Position numbers and translations under genes: made by a program. 64,000 bases of DNA from Haloplanus sp. CK5-1 (GTDB lineage Archaea > Halobacteriota > Halobacteria > Halobacteriales > Haloferacaceae). How positions within the stretch are numbered: position 1 is the stretch's first letter; each line of letters opens with the position of its first letter. Under the pieces are notes generated by a model, which saw only the letters and a program-made list of their open reading frames with translations, did not search any database and was not told where the DNA came from. Positions 51,546 to 59,799 of this stretch are shown one piece after another. The stretch covers positions 744,001 to 808,000 of the forward strand of contig NZ_CP147505.1 of assembly GCF_037201915.1 (NCBI RefSeq). The letters run 5' to 3'.

Positions 51546-53104
51546 TGGGAACGATCCGTGACAACTGGCGGATCTTCCTGTTGATCATCGTCCTCTGTGG
51601 CAGCCTCTTCGCGCTGTTCTCACCGACGGTGGGCGACTCTGGCACCGACGCGCCGGGGTTGGAGAGCAGCGGATCGACCAACCTCCAGTACGGACTCCAA
51701 CTCTCCGGCGGGACGCGCATCCGCGCGCCGCTGATCGGCGTCACCGCCGAGGAGGTCGATCTGGGTGAGTCGGAGGCTCCGGAGGTCGAACGCGACGTGG
51801 CGAACGAACTGGAGGGCGTGAGCGTCGCCGACGTGATCGTCCGACCGACGGGCGAGGCCGAGGGGACGATCGAAGTGACCGCCGACGGCGTCTCGCCGGG
51901 TGACCTCGGCGACACCTTGGACGCGGCCGGCTACTCGTACGGCGAGACGCGGGACGGCGTCACCGAGGAGACGCGGTCCCAGACGGTCGAGATCCTCTCG
52001 AACAAGATCAACGAGGCCGGGCTCTCCGGGGGGACCGTCCAACAGATCACGACCCCCACGGGTGAGAACTTCATCCTCGTCGAGGTGCCCGACGCGAACC
52101 GTCAGCGCGTCGTGGAACTGGTGAACCAGCGCGGGACCGTCCGCGTCGACGCGTACTACGCCACCGAGGACGAGTCCTACGAACAGACGACGGTGCTCGA
52201 ACGAGACGACTTCCAGAGCATCGGCACCGCCCAGCAGGGCGGCCAAGGACAGTTGCCGAACGTCCCGGTCACGGTGCGCGAGGAGGCCGCGTCCGGATTC
52301 CAAGAGCGGATGGTCGAGACGGGCGTCGCGGGCGAGGGCGGGTCGCGGTGTAACTACGAGCAGGACCCTCAGAGCACTGGCCCGTGTCTGTTGCTCGTCG
52401 TCGACGGACAGGTCGTCAACTCCTTCGGCATGAGTCCGGGACTGGCAAGCGACATGCGGAGCGGCGACTGGGCGACCAACCCGCAGTTCATCCTCCAGAC
52501 GCAGAACTTCAGCGGGGCCCGAGAGGTCGCCATCAACCTGCGGGCCGGCGCGCTCCCGGCACGCCTCGACATCGGCCCGGACGGGGAGGGGACCTCCTCG
52601 TTCATCGCGCCGAGTCAGGGACAGCAGTTCCGGACCGACTCCCTGCTGACGGGGATCATCGCCGTCTTCGCCGTCGCCGGCGTCGTCTTCCTCCGGTACG
52701 GCGAAATCGAGGTGGCACTGCCGATGATCGTCACCGCGCTCTCGGAGGTGGTGATCCTCCTCGGCTTCGCGGCGGGTATCGGCTACCCGCTCGACCTCTC
52801 GGTCATCGCCGGCTTCATCGCCGTCATCGGGACGGGGGTGGACGACCTCATCATCATCGCCGACGAGGTGATGGCTCAGGGCGACGTCAACAGTCGCCGG
52901 GTCTTCCAGTCTCGCTTCCGCAAGGCGTTCTGGGTCATCGGTGCCGCCGCCGCCACGACGATCATCGCGATGAGTCCGCTGGCGGTCCTCTCGCTTGGCG
53001 ACCTGCAGGGCTTCGCCATCTTCACCATCCTCGGCGTCGTCGTGGGCGTCCTGCTCACGCGGCCGGCGTACGGTGACATCCTGCGGGCGCTGCTCACGCG
53101 GTAG
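51545..53104 (+). CDS. secD: protein-export membrane protein SecD
   Basis: A 519-residue SecD: an N-terminal helix (FLLIIVLCGSLFALFSP), the large outer head (YGLQLSGGTRIRAPLIGV, NKINEAGLSGGTVQQI), and five C-terminal helices with FAAGIGYPLDLSVIAGFIAV and GTGVDDLIIIADEVMA. It partners SecF. Archaeal order secF-secD is kept. The protein is long and complete; no SecA-like gene is nearby, in line with archaeal secretion. Confidence 0.96.
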   Translation: MGTIRDNWRIFLLIIVLCGSLFALFSPTVGDSGTDAPGLESSGSTNLQYGLQLSGGTRIRAPLIGVTAEEVDLGESEAPEVERDVANELEGVSVADVIVRPTGEAEGTIEVTADGVSPGDLGDTLDAAGYSYGETRDGVTEETRSQTVEILSNKINEAGLSGGTVQQITTPTGENFILVEVPDANRQRVVELVNQRGTVRVDAYYATEDESYEQTTVLERDDFQSIGTAQQGGQGQLPNVPVTVREEAASGFQERMVETGVAGEGGSRCNYEQDPQSTGPCLLLVVDGQVVNSFGMSPGLASDMRSGDWATNPQFILQTQNFSGAREVAINLRAGALPARLDIGPDGEGTSSFIAPSQGQQFRTDSLLTGIIAVFAVAGVVFLRYGEIEVALPMIVTALSEVVILLGFAAGIGYPLDLSVIAGFIAVIGTGVDDLIIIADEVMAQGDVNSRRVFQSRFRKAFWVIGAAAATTIIAMSPLAVLSLGDLQGFAIFTILGVVVGVLLTRPAYGDILRALLTR

Positions 53105-53130
53105 GGCGCCGCGTCGCCGGTTTTCCGTCG

Positions 53131-53769
53131 CTAAAAGTCCGACAGCGACGACTGCTCGGCGGCGGCGAGCACGTCCTCACAGGTCGCCCACGAGGTCCGG
53201 GCACAGGCGGGTAACTCGCCGTGGTCGCGGACGTAGTCGGCCAAAAACGCTCGCGTCCGCTCGTCGCTCGGGTACCCACTCCCTACCTCGCCGTAGGCGT
53301 CCGCAATCGCCGCGACCCGCGCGTCTCGTTCGACCTTGGCGATCACGCTCGCGGCGGCGACGTGGGCGTGACGCTCGTCGGCGCGGTGTTCGGCCCGCAC
53401 GGACACCGTCGCGTCGACCCCCTCGCGGACCCGCCGGCCGAACCGGTCGGCGTCGACGTCGCCCGCGTCGACGGTCACCGCGTCGTCGTCGGCCGCGACG
53501 TTCCGGATCGCCTCGGCCTGGGCGGCGACCGTCAGCCCGTTCATGTCGGTCTCGGGGTCGTCGATCCGGGCGGGTTCGACCGTCGCGACGCCGATATCGA
53601 CGGCCGGGTCGTCACGGAGGCGGGCGGCTAGCTCGCGTCGGCGCTCGGGGGTGAGGCGCTTGGAGTCGTCGACTCCCGCCGGGAGCGTGTCGCCCGGCGC
53701 TCGCACCGCGGCCGCGACCATCGGTCCCAGTACCGGTCCCTTCCCCGCTTCGTCGGCGCCGACGTCCAT
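53131..53769 (-). CDS. rnhB: ribonuclease HII
   Basis: A 212-residue RNase HII. DVGADEAGKGPVLGPMVAA has Asp6 and Glu7, VTVDAGDVDADRF the third region, and HRADERHAHVAAASVIAKVE the fourth carboxylate set. It removes RNA from RNA-DNA hybrids during replication. The start at 53769 is chosen over 53796, which adds a weak prefix. It faces secD tail to tail. Confidence 0.95.
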   Translation of the reverse strand: MDVGADEAGKGPVLGPMVAAAVRAPGDTLPAGVDDSKRLTPERRRELAARLRDDPAVDIGVATVEPARIDDPETDMNGLTVAAQAEAIRNVAADDDAVTVDAGDVDADRFGRRVREGVDATVSVRAEHRADERHAHVAAASVIAKVERDARVAAIADAYGEVGSGYPSDERTRAFLADYVRDHGELPACARTSWATCEDVLAAAEQSSLSDF

Positions 53770-53820
53770 ACTCGCAGGTGTCGGGACCGGAGACAAAACG
53801 GTTCGGGTGACGGTGGACGG

Positions 53821-53946
53821 TCAGTCGGCGGTCGGAACCAGCGGAGGTGGCGTCGCGGCGGCCGCGTCACCGTCGTCGGTCGCCGACTCGGACTCGGACT
53901 CGGACTCGCGGTTCGCGATCAGTTCGACGGATGTGTGGTGACACAT
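53821..53946 (-). CDS. 41-residue microprotein with Ser-Glu repeat
   Basis: The frame MCHHTSVELIANRESESESE, SATDDGDAAAATPPPLVPTA, D starts at 53946. It has a CHH N-terminus, a SESESES stretch from tandem GACTCG repeats on the plus strand, and a Pro-rich end. A TATA box and paired CACGTG palindromes upstream at correct distance support expression. There is no recognised family and it is too short for coding statistics, so this is a candidate gene. Confidence 0.45.
   Translation of the reverse strand: MCHHTSVELIANRESESESESATDDGDAAAATPPPLVPTAD
53885..53908. repeat. four tandem GACTCG hexamers
   Basis: GACTCG occurs four times head to tail. It lies in the candidate microprotein gene and encodes the Ser-Glu run on the minus strand. 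Such hexamers may change number by slippage without breaking the frame. Confidence 0.7.
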
Positions 53947-53956
53947 GGAACGATCC

Positions 53957-53973
53957 CACGTGAATTGCACGTG
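53957..53973. promoter_or_regulatory. paired CACGTG palindromes (operator candidate)
   Basis: CACGTG at 53957-53962 and CACGTG at 53968-53973 are separated by AATTG, so centres are 11 bases apart, one helical turn. They lie between the minus-strand TATA box (53980-53987) and the expected start of transcription near 53955. A dimeric or tetrameric regulator could bind both on one DNA face. Confidence 0.55.
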
Positions 53974-53979
53974 CGCGGA

Positions 53980-53987
53980 TATAAATT
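53980..53987 (-). promoter_or_regulatory. TATA box of the microprotein gene
   Basis: The plus strand TATAAATT gives AATTTATA on the minus strand, about 34-41 bases before the ATG at 53946. It is a strong match, with a short or no leader. Confidence 0.6.
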
Positions 53988-54052
53988 TTCGGCGACAGGT
54001 CGACCGGGGATTTATTACAGTTCTCGTGACAATAACGACTCGACAGCTAGCC

Positions 54053-54988
54053 ATGGGGGGCGCGAATGGCGATACGTCGAGTGGGGAGAGTATGTCAAAC
54101 CGACCGACTGCAACGCTACGGTTACTCTGCGGCGCCACGAGCGACGGCGACGACCTGTTGGAGGTGTCGCCACCGGAGGTGAACGTCCTCGTGGTGTCGA
54201 CGTCGCGGTCGATGACCGAGGTGGTGCGGGACTGGCGGTCCGCCGTGGGGTCGCTTCCCGCCGGCTTCGGTCTCGTCACCTTCGCGGAGTTCACGCGTTC
54301 GGCAGCGCCGGCGGACACGGCGGGCGGACAGCCCGCCCGACGGTCGGTCTCGGGCGGGGACATCACGCTGACGTCGATGGCGAACCCGGGGAACCTGCAA
54401 CGCCTCGGGACGGCGGTGACGCTGTATCTCGACGACTGGGCCGACTCCGACCGGGAGACCGTCGTCTACGTCGACGCCCTCTCCCCGCTGATCAAGGAGA
54501 ACGACGTCGAGTCGGCGTTCCAGTTTCTCCACCTGTTGACCCGGAGCGTCGAGCACTCCGGCGCCGCGCTGGTCGTCCGACTCGACCCTGACGCCGTGGA
54601 GGATCGGACGGCGAACACTCTCCAGCCGCTGTTCGACCACGTGGCCGACCACACCGACGACGCCTCGGGGATAGACCTCGACACCATCCACGACCTGCTC
54701 GGGAACCCCCGCCGGCGGTTCGTCCTCCGGCGGCTCTTCGAGGAGTCCCAACTCGGGCTGGACCAGTTGGCCGCCGACCTCGCCCGTTGGGAGAACGACA
54801 CCGACGACCCGACGAACGCGGAGCGCGAGCGGTCGTACACCGCGCTCGCGTCGATCCACGTCCCACGACTGGCCGAGGCGAGCTTCGTGACGTTCGACCG
54901 CGAGACGGAGCGGGTTCGTCTCTGCGGTGGCACGGCGGACCTCGACCGACTCGAACGGCTGCTGAACTGGCCGTCCGGGGAGGAGTAG
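54053..54988 (+). CDS. DUF7504-like protein with C-terminal winged helix
   Basis: A 311-residue haloarchaeal protein. The N-terminal 190 residues look like a RecA-like or ATPase-derived fold with VNVLVVSTSRSMTEVVRDWR, VYVDALSPLIKENDVESAFQ and FLHLLTRSVEHSGAALVVRL, but without a Walker A loop. The C-terminus is a DUF7344-type winged helix (IHDLLGNPRRRFVLRRLFEE). Start choice: ATG 54053 follows TTTATTA by about 36 bases; ATG 54092 has a GGGGAG Shine-Dalgarno. It is probably regulatory; its stop abuts the facing HalOD1 stop. Confidence 0.8.
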   Translation: MGGANGDTSSGESMSNRPTATLRLLCGATSDGDDLLEVSPPEVNVLVVSTSRSMTEVVRDWRSAVGSLPAGFGLVTFAEFTRSAAPADTAGGQPARRSVSGGDITLTSMANPGNLQRLGTAVTLYLDDWADSDRETVVYVDALSPLIKENDVESAFQFLHLLTRSVEHSGAALVVRLDPDAVEDRTANTLQPLFDHVADHTDDASGIDLDTIHDLLGNPRRRFVLRRLFEESQLGLDQLAADLARWENDTDDPTNAERERSYTALASIHVPRLAEASFVTFDRETERVRLCGGTADLDRLERLLNWPSGEE

Positions 54989-55306
54989 TTACGGATCGGG
55001 GTCGACCCGAACCTCGCCGTCCGCGTCGACGGCGACGTGACACCCCGCGAACTCGAAGGCGACCGTCCCGTCGTCGCGGAGCGTGCCGTCGTGTTTCGGG
55101 CCGAAGATTCGGTTCAGCGCGTCCGGTCGGATCGCGTCGTTGAGGTTCACCTCGGTCGGTTCTTTTCCGGTCGCGTCGAGAACCGCGTGGACCACCGTGA
55201 CGCTCAGTTCCCGGTCGCCCGTCTCCCGGTGATCGGCGACGTACACGCCGCGGTCCGGGTCGTACTGGGCCGTTCGGCCGCCGTCCGTCGGAGAGGAGTC
55301 CGGCAT
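54989..55306 (-). CDS. HalOD1 output-domain protein
   Basis: A 105-residue stand-alone HalOD1 domain. AQYDPDRGVYVADHRETGDR, LSVTVVHAVLDATGKEPTEV, and NRIFGPKHDGTLRDDGTVAF followed by FEFAGCHVAVDADGEVRVDP match the HalOD1 family, an output or signalling domain in haloarchaea. The start is at 55306. It faces the DUF7504-like gene tail to tail with no spacer. Its role is unknown. Confidence 0.88.
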   Translation of the reverse strand: MPDSSPTDGGRTAQYDPDRGVYVADHRETGDRELSVTVVHAVLDATGKEPTEVNLNDAIRPDALNRIFGPKHDGTLRDDGTVAFEFAGCHVAVDADGEVRVDPDP

Positions 55307-55342
55307 GGTGAAACGACTGTCGTTACCGACTGATACGGCCCC

Positions 55343-55353
55343 TAAATAAAAAA
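55343..55353 (-). terminator. T tract that may be both terminator and TATA region
   Basis: On the minus strand CTTTTTTATTTAGG lies downstream of the stop at 55396 and upstream of the HalOD1 start at 55306. The T run suits archaeal termination of the minD-pair transcript. TTATTTAG is also about 35 bases before the HalOD1 ATG and could be its TATA box. Confidence 0.5.
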
Positions 55354-55395
55354 GTGTGTGTCCGTTCGCACCGGTGATCCGCTGCAGTCCGTCGG

Positions 55396-55935
55396 TCACG
55401 ACTCGTCGAGGGCGTCGGTCAGTCCCCACTCCTCGGCGCGGGTGCGGGCCTCCTCCCGAGCCTGTTCACGGATGGCCTCGATCTGCGCCTCGTCGTCCAG
55501 AAACGCCTCCACCGCGTCGGTGTCGTCGCTCCCCAACCGCTCGTCGGGTGCGGCGTCGCGAGTCCGCGTCACCAGGTCACGGTCGTCGGCGAGTCGTTCC
55601 GCCGGCAGTCCAGGCGACACGCGGAGGTCGTCGGCCTCGTGCGCGGCCGCGAGCGCCGAGCGGTCGAGTTCGTAGAGGTCGACGCTGTACGGCCCCGGTC
55701 CCGCGACGTCCTCGAGGGCGTCCGCGCCACCCCGGTCGGTCGTGGTGCAGTACGCGAGCACCGGGATCCCGTCCTCGAAGGTGACGACACCCCGCGTCTC
55801 GTCGCCGAGCAGGACGGCGTCCTGTGGTTCGACGACGGCGTACCCCGTGAGCCGTCGCTCCAGCGCCGTCGCGAGCGTCGCTCCCGGATCGTCGACGACT
55901 CGCGACCGGAGCAGGTCGCCGTCGGGAATCTTCAT
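55396..55935 (-). CDS. haloarchaeal protein coupled to MinD
   Basis: A 179-residue acidic protein: KIPDGDLLRSRVVDDPGATL, LTGYAVVEPQDAVLLGDETR, GVVTFEDGIPVLAYCTTTDR and an acidic, helical C-terminus (DDEAQIEAIREQAREEARTR). The alpha/beta start suggests a small globular domain. Its ATG overlaps the MinD stop in ATGA, so it is translationally coupled and may be a partner. The family is known only as a haloarchaeal domain of unknown function. Confidence 0.8.
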   Translation of the reverse strand: MKIPDGDLLRSRVVDDPGATLATALERRLTGYAVVEPQDAVLLGDETRGVVTFEDGIPVLAYCTTTDRGGADALEDVAGPGPYSVDLYELDRSALAAAHEADDLRVSPGLPAERLADDRDLVTRTRDAAPDERLGSDDTDAVEAFLDDEAQIEAIREQAREEARTRAEEWGLTDALDES

Positions 55936-56705
55936 ACGTCGTCCGGGACCACCGCGCTCCGGAAGCGGTCGGCCACCGTCTCGCTCGTTCCGTCGCGAAC
56001 GTCGAGACGATTCGCCGCCTCGCGAAACGCCCGCGACGCCGGCGACGCCGGCGCGTGAGCAAGCAGGGGTTCGCCCGCCGCCCGGGCGCTCCGGGCGTCG
56101 TCGCTCTCCGGGACCACCCCGAGCGTCTCGCCGCCGAAGTAGCGCTCCGCCCGGTCGATCACCCGGTCGATCCCCTCGTCGTCGCGGACGCGGTTGAACA
56201 GCGTTCCCGCCGTCTCCGTGCCGTACGACCGGGCGTACTCCTGCACCTTCAGGCCGTCCGAGAGCGCCGGTATCGTCGGCTGGAGGACGACGACCGTCCG
56301 ATCGGCGAGCACGACCGGGAGGACCGCGCTCTTGGATCCGAGCGCCGCCGGCGAGTCCAGCAGGAGGACGTCGGTGTCGGCGGCCAACTCCGCTACCACG
56401 TCCCGGAGGCGTTCGGGATCGGCGGCTCGAAACGCCGCCAGACTCGTCCCGCAGGGGACGACCTTCATGCCGAACCGCTCGTAGACTGCATCGTCGACGG
56501 CCGCGTCGATGTCCTCGACCAACAGGTCGTGGAGCGTCACCGTCGCGTCGTCGAGCCCGGCGTGAAAGAGCAGGTTCGCCATCCCGGTGTCGGCGTCGAC
56601 GACCGTCACGTCGTGGTCCTCGGCGAGGGCCATCCCCAACGCGAGCGTGCTCGTCGTCTTCCCCGTACCACCCTTGCCGCTCGCCACGGCGAACGCCTCG
56701 ACCAT
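55932..56705 (-). CDS. minD: MinD-like ParA-family ATPase
   Basis: A 257-residue deviant-Walker ATPase. VASGKGGTGKTTSTLALGMA (residues 7-26) is the P-loop, VTVVDADTGMANLLFHAGLD is the A-prime motif, and LLLDSPAALGSKSAVLPVVL follows. The C-terminal amphipathic helix of bacterial MinD is not clear. Haloarchaeal MinD homologues help place polar structures such as archaella and chemotaxis arrays. The next gene overlaps its stop by four bases and may encode a partner. The start at 56705 is chosen because the upstream frame is Arg-rich. Confidence 0.9.
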   Translation of the reverse strand: MVEAFAVASGKGGTGKTTSTLALGMALAEDHDVTVVDADTGMANLLFHAGLDDATVTLHDLLVEDIDAAVDDAVYERFGMKVVPCGTSLAAFRAADPERLRDVVAELAADTDVLLLDSPAALGSKSAVLPVVLADRTVVVLQPTIPALSDGLKVQEYARSYGTETAGTLFNRVRDDEGIDRVIDRAERYFGGETLGVVPESDDARSARAAGEPLLAHAPASPASRAFREAANRLDVRDGTSETVADRFRSAVVPDDV

Positions 56706-56783
56706 CGGCGACGGGTTGCGGGGCGCTGGGGTTAAACGTTCCCTTGGCCCAAGAGTTTTGCCGATCTGTGCCGTTCCGGGGGT

Positions 56784-58253
56784 ATGCCACCCTCCTCGGC
56801 GGCGTTTCGGGAGCTCCTCGACGGGCTCGATCCCGACGCGCTCGCCGCGTTCGTCGCGGCCCTCTACGAGGCCCGTGGCCGGGAGACCGACCGCGTCGAC
56901 GGCGACGTCCTCGTCTCCGACGGCGAGGGGACGCGACGGCTCGCCGTCCGACGTGGCGCGGACCCGTCGACCGCCGCGAGCGACGCCGACGCAGACGCCG
57001 TCGTGATTCCGATCGTCGCGGACGACGACGACGTCGTCGACGCCGACGACCTCAGGCGGATGTCGCTGTACGCCGTCGACGACCCCGACCGCACGCGCCT
57101 GTTCCGGCGCTTCTTCGGCGTCACCCCCGACGAGGTCGGCGACGAGACGGATCCGGATACCCGCGGCGCGGGCGGCGATCCGACGCGGTCGACGTCGCCC
57201 CGACCGACCACCGACGAGTCCCCGCCGTCGACGACGTCGGCGGTCACCGATCGGGACGACACCCACCGGCCGGGCGTCGGGCGGTCGTCGGACGATTCGG
57301 CGGCCGACGACGCGGACGACCTCCCCGTTCGCGGTCCCCTCCTGTTCGGCGTCCTCCTCCTCCTCGCCGCCGTCGTCGGCCTCGCCGTCGGTCCTGGAAC
57401 GGGTGTCCTGCCGACGACCGACGGCGGGACCGCGGGCGACGCCGCCCCGAACGACACGACGGCCACACCCACACCCACCGCCGACCCGGCGGGGGTGTCG
57501 AACCGCGACCCGCCGCTCGACGCCTCGGACGTCGAGGACGTCGGTGGATCGGCGGGAGCCGTCGAGGGGCCGTACCCGCCCGGCGTCGACGCGGACGGGA
57601 TCGAGAACGCCTCGGCGCTCGCGACGGCCCACCGGGAGGAACTCTCCGGCCGATCCTACCGACTCTCGGTCGTCGACCGCGAGTTCGTCGGCGGACAGCC
57701 CACCGCCGCCGCGTGGGAGCGGACGGTCGTCGAGAGTCCGACCCGGTATCGCTCCACGGTCGAAGTGGCGGGGACGTTCCGGGAGAAACCGCGAGGGGTC
57801 GCCGACGCCACCACGTACGCCGACGGGACCGAGCGGTTCGTCCGCCTGACCGCCGAGACGGACGCCGACGGGACGATTCGATTCGTCGACCGGAACTCCG
57901 ACGACGGCACCGCCGGCGGCGACGGGTGGCGAAGCGTCGCGATCACCCGCGAGGACGACCCGTTCGCGACCCGCACCGCGTCGTATCTGCGGCGTGCGCT
58001 CGACGTCGAGAACTCGCGGCTGCTCGGAGCGTACGAACGCCACGGGACGCGGTACGTCTGGATCGAACTCCGTGCGCGACCCCCCAGCGGCGCCGTCACC
58101 CTCGGCAGCGTCCTCGTCGACGAACGCGGCCTCGTCCACGAACACCACCGCGAGTACGCCTACGTCCCCATCGGGGAGTCGTCGGTCCGGACGACGACCA
58201 CCGTCCGGATCACGACGGGGAACGTCACTGCCGACCCGCCGTCGTGGCGCTGA
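56784..58253 (+). CDS. membrane-anchored protein with outer DUF7537-like domain, paralogue A
   Basis: A 489-residue protein. Residues 1-105 are a cytoplasmic alpha/beta domain (RELLDGLDPDALAAFVAALY, RTRLFRRFFG) recalling the start of Mrr/PD-(D/E)XK folds. Next come an acidic linker, one membrane helix (LFGVLLLLAAVVGLAVG), a Thr/Pro linker and an outer beta domain (HREELSGRSYRLSVVDREFV, ATTYADGTERFVRLTAE) like haloarchaeal LolA-type DUF7537 domains. It is clearly related to the minus-strand protein at 59796-61250. It starts 78 bases from the divergent minD. Confidence 0.82.
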   Translation: MPPSSAAFRELLDGLDPDALAAFVAALYEARGRETDRVDGDVLVSDGEGTRRLAVRRGADPSTAASDADADAVVIPIVADDDDVVDADDLRRMSLYAVDDPDRTRLFRRFFGVTPDEVGDETDPDTRGAGGDPTRSTSPRPTTDESPPSTTSAVTDRDDTHRPGVGRSSDDSAADDADDLPVRGPLLFGVLLLLAAVVGLAVGPGTGVLPTTDGGTAGDAAPNDTTATPTPTADPAGVSNRDPPLDASDVEDVGGSAGAVEGPYPPGVDADGIENASALATAHREELSGRSYRLSVVDREFVGGQPTAAAWERTVVESPTRYRSTVEVAGTFREKPRGVADATTYADGTERFVRLTAETDADGTIRFVDRNSDDGTAGGDGWRSVAITREDDPFATRTASYLRRALDVENSRLLGAYERHGTRYVWIELRARPPSGAVTLGSVLVDERGLVHEHHREYAYVPIGESSVRTTTTVRITTGNVTADPPSWR

Positions 58254-58257
58254 CCGC

Positions 58258-59799
58258 CTACGCGTCCCCGAACCCGAGGGCGCTCAGGTCGACTGGCTCG
58301 ACGAGGTCGGCCGCGCGTTCGTACGGCGACGGCTCCTCCGCCGACGCGTCGGGTCGCGGCCGCGCGCCGTACGCCGCCTCTACGACCCTCTCGCGGACCT
58401 GCCGATTCGCGAACAGGCCGTGGAGGTAGGTCCCCACCACGCCGTCTCGTGCCGCGCCGAGTTCGGTCCCGTCCCGGCCGTCCGGCGCGGCGAAGGGGGT
58501 GTCGACCCGGCCGACCGCCCGCGTCTCACCGGCGTGGATCTCGTAGCCCTCGACCGTCGCCGAGACGCCGGCGAGCGGTCCGTGGCCGCGGCCGTCGAGG
58601 GTCCACGTCGCCGGTTCGACCCGCTTGTCGGCCGAGAACCGGGTCACGACGGGGAGTAGTCCCAGTCCCCGAACGGTCTCGGCGTCGCCGGTCCCTTCGA
58701 CCGACGCCCCCTCGATCCGCTCGCCGAGGAACTGGTAGCCACCACAGAGCCCGACGATCGGTCCGTCGAACGCCCGAAGCCGCTCGTCGAGCCCCGCTTC
58801 GCGGGCGACGCGCAGGTCGTCGACGGTGTTTTTCGTCCCCGGGAGGACGACGGTGTCGGCCCCCCGACCACCGGGTCCGGCGGTCCGGAGGTCGGCAGAG
58901 AGCGGCGCGTAGACGACGCGCACGCCGGGGACCCGCGCCAGCGGTTCGAGGTCGGTCGCGTTCGAGAGGTGGGGGAGCCGCGGCACGGCGACCGTGGCCG
59001 TCCGTTCGGTGTCGACGCCGTCGTCGCCCCCGACGACGCCGCGGTCGCCCCGCGCCGGCAGGGCGACGCTGTCCTCCTCGGGAAGTCCCGGGTCCTCGTA
59101 CGGCAGGACGGCGAGGACGGGGACGCCAGTCCGCTCCTCGACGGCGTCGACCCCATCCGCGAGCAACGATCGATCACCCCGGAACTTCGTGATCACGACC
59201 CCCGCGACCCGGTCGCGGAGGTCCTCCGGGAGCAGATCGAGGGTGCCGACGATGGCGGCGAAGACGCCACCCCGTTCGACGTCCGCGACGAGGAGGATGT
59301 CGGCGTCGGCGAACCGGGCCGTCTCCACGTTCGAGAGGTCGCGGTGGTGGAGGTTGATCTCGGCGATCGACCCCGCTCCCTCGGCGACGACGACGTCGGC
59401 GTCGGTCGCGAGACGTTCGTGGGCAGCCTCGACCGCGTCGCGGGCCTCGTCCCACCACCGTTGGTAATACCGGTCGGCGGCGACGTGCGCCCGGGCTTCC
59501 CCGTCGATCACGAGTTGGGACTCGCCGTCGCCCCGCGGTTTCAACAGGACGGGGTTGTGGTCGGTCGTCGGCCGGACGCCCGCGGCGCGGGCCTGGGCGT
59601 ACTGCGAGACGCCGACCTCGCCGAACCCCTCGCCGTCGGCCCGCGGGACCGCGCGGGCGTTGTTCGACATGTTCTGTGCCTTGAACGGCGCGACGTCGTA
59701 CCCAGCCTCGGCCAGGCGGCGACAGAGCCCCGCCGCGACCGTCGACTTGCCGACGTGACTCGCCGTCCCCGCGATCAGGAGGGTGCGGGCGTCGCTCAT
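58258..59799 (-). CDS. cbiP: cobyric acid synthase
   Basis: A 513-residue CobQ/CbiP. The N-terminal dethiobiotin-synthase-like domain has [20 protein letters not shown] and [15 protein letters not shown]; the central [20 protein letters not shown] and [12 protein letters not shown] follow. The C-terminal glutaminase has [20 protein letters not shown] with the nucleophile Cys and [17 protein letters not shown]. It amidates the corrin ring at b, d, e and g. Its start overlaps the stop of paralogue B at 59796, giving ATGA coupling. Confidence 0.96.
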   Translation of the reverse strand: MSDARTLLIAGTASHVGKSTVAAGLCRRLAEAGYDVAPFKAQNMSNNARAVPRADGEGFGEVGVSQYAQARAAGVRPTTDHNPVLLKPRGDGESQLVIDGEARAHVAADRYYQRWWDEARDAVEAAHERLATDADVVVAEGAGSIAEINLHHRDLSNVETARFADADILLVADVERGGVFAAIVGTLDLLPEDLRDRVAGVVITKFRGDRSLLADGVDAVEERTGVPVLAVLPYEDPGLPEEDSVALPARGDRGVVGGDDGVDTERTATVAVPRLPHLSNATDLEPLARVPGVRVVYAPLSADLRTAGPGGRGADTVVLPGTKNTVDDLRVAREAGLDERLRAFDGPIVGLCGGYQFLGERIEGASVEGTGDAETVRGLGLLPVVTRFSADKRVEPATWTLDGRGHGPLAGVSATVEGYEIHAGETRAVGRVDTPFAAPDGRDGTELGAARDGVVGTYLHGLFANRQVRERVVEAAYGARPRPDASAEEPSPYERAADLVEPVDLSALGFGDA

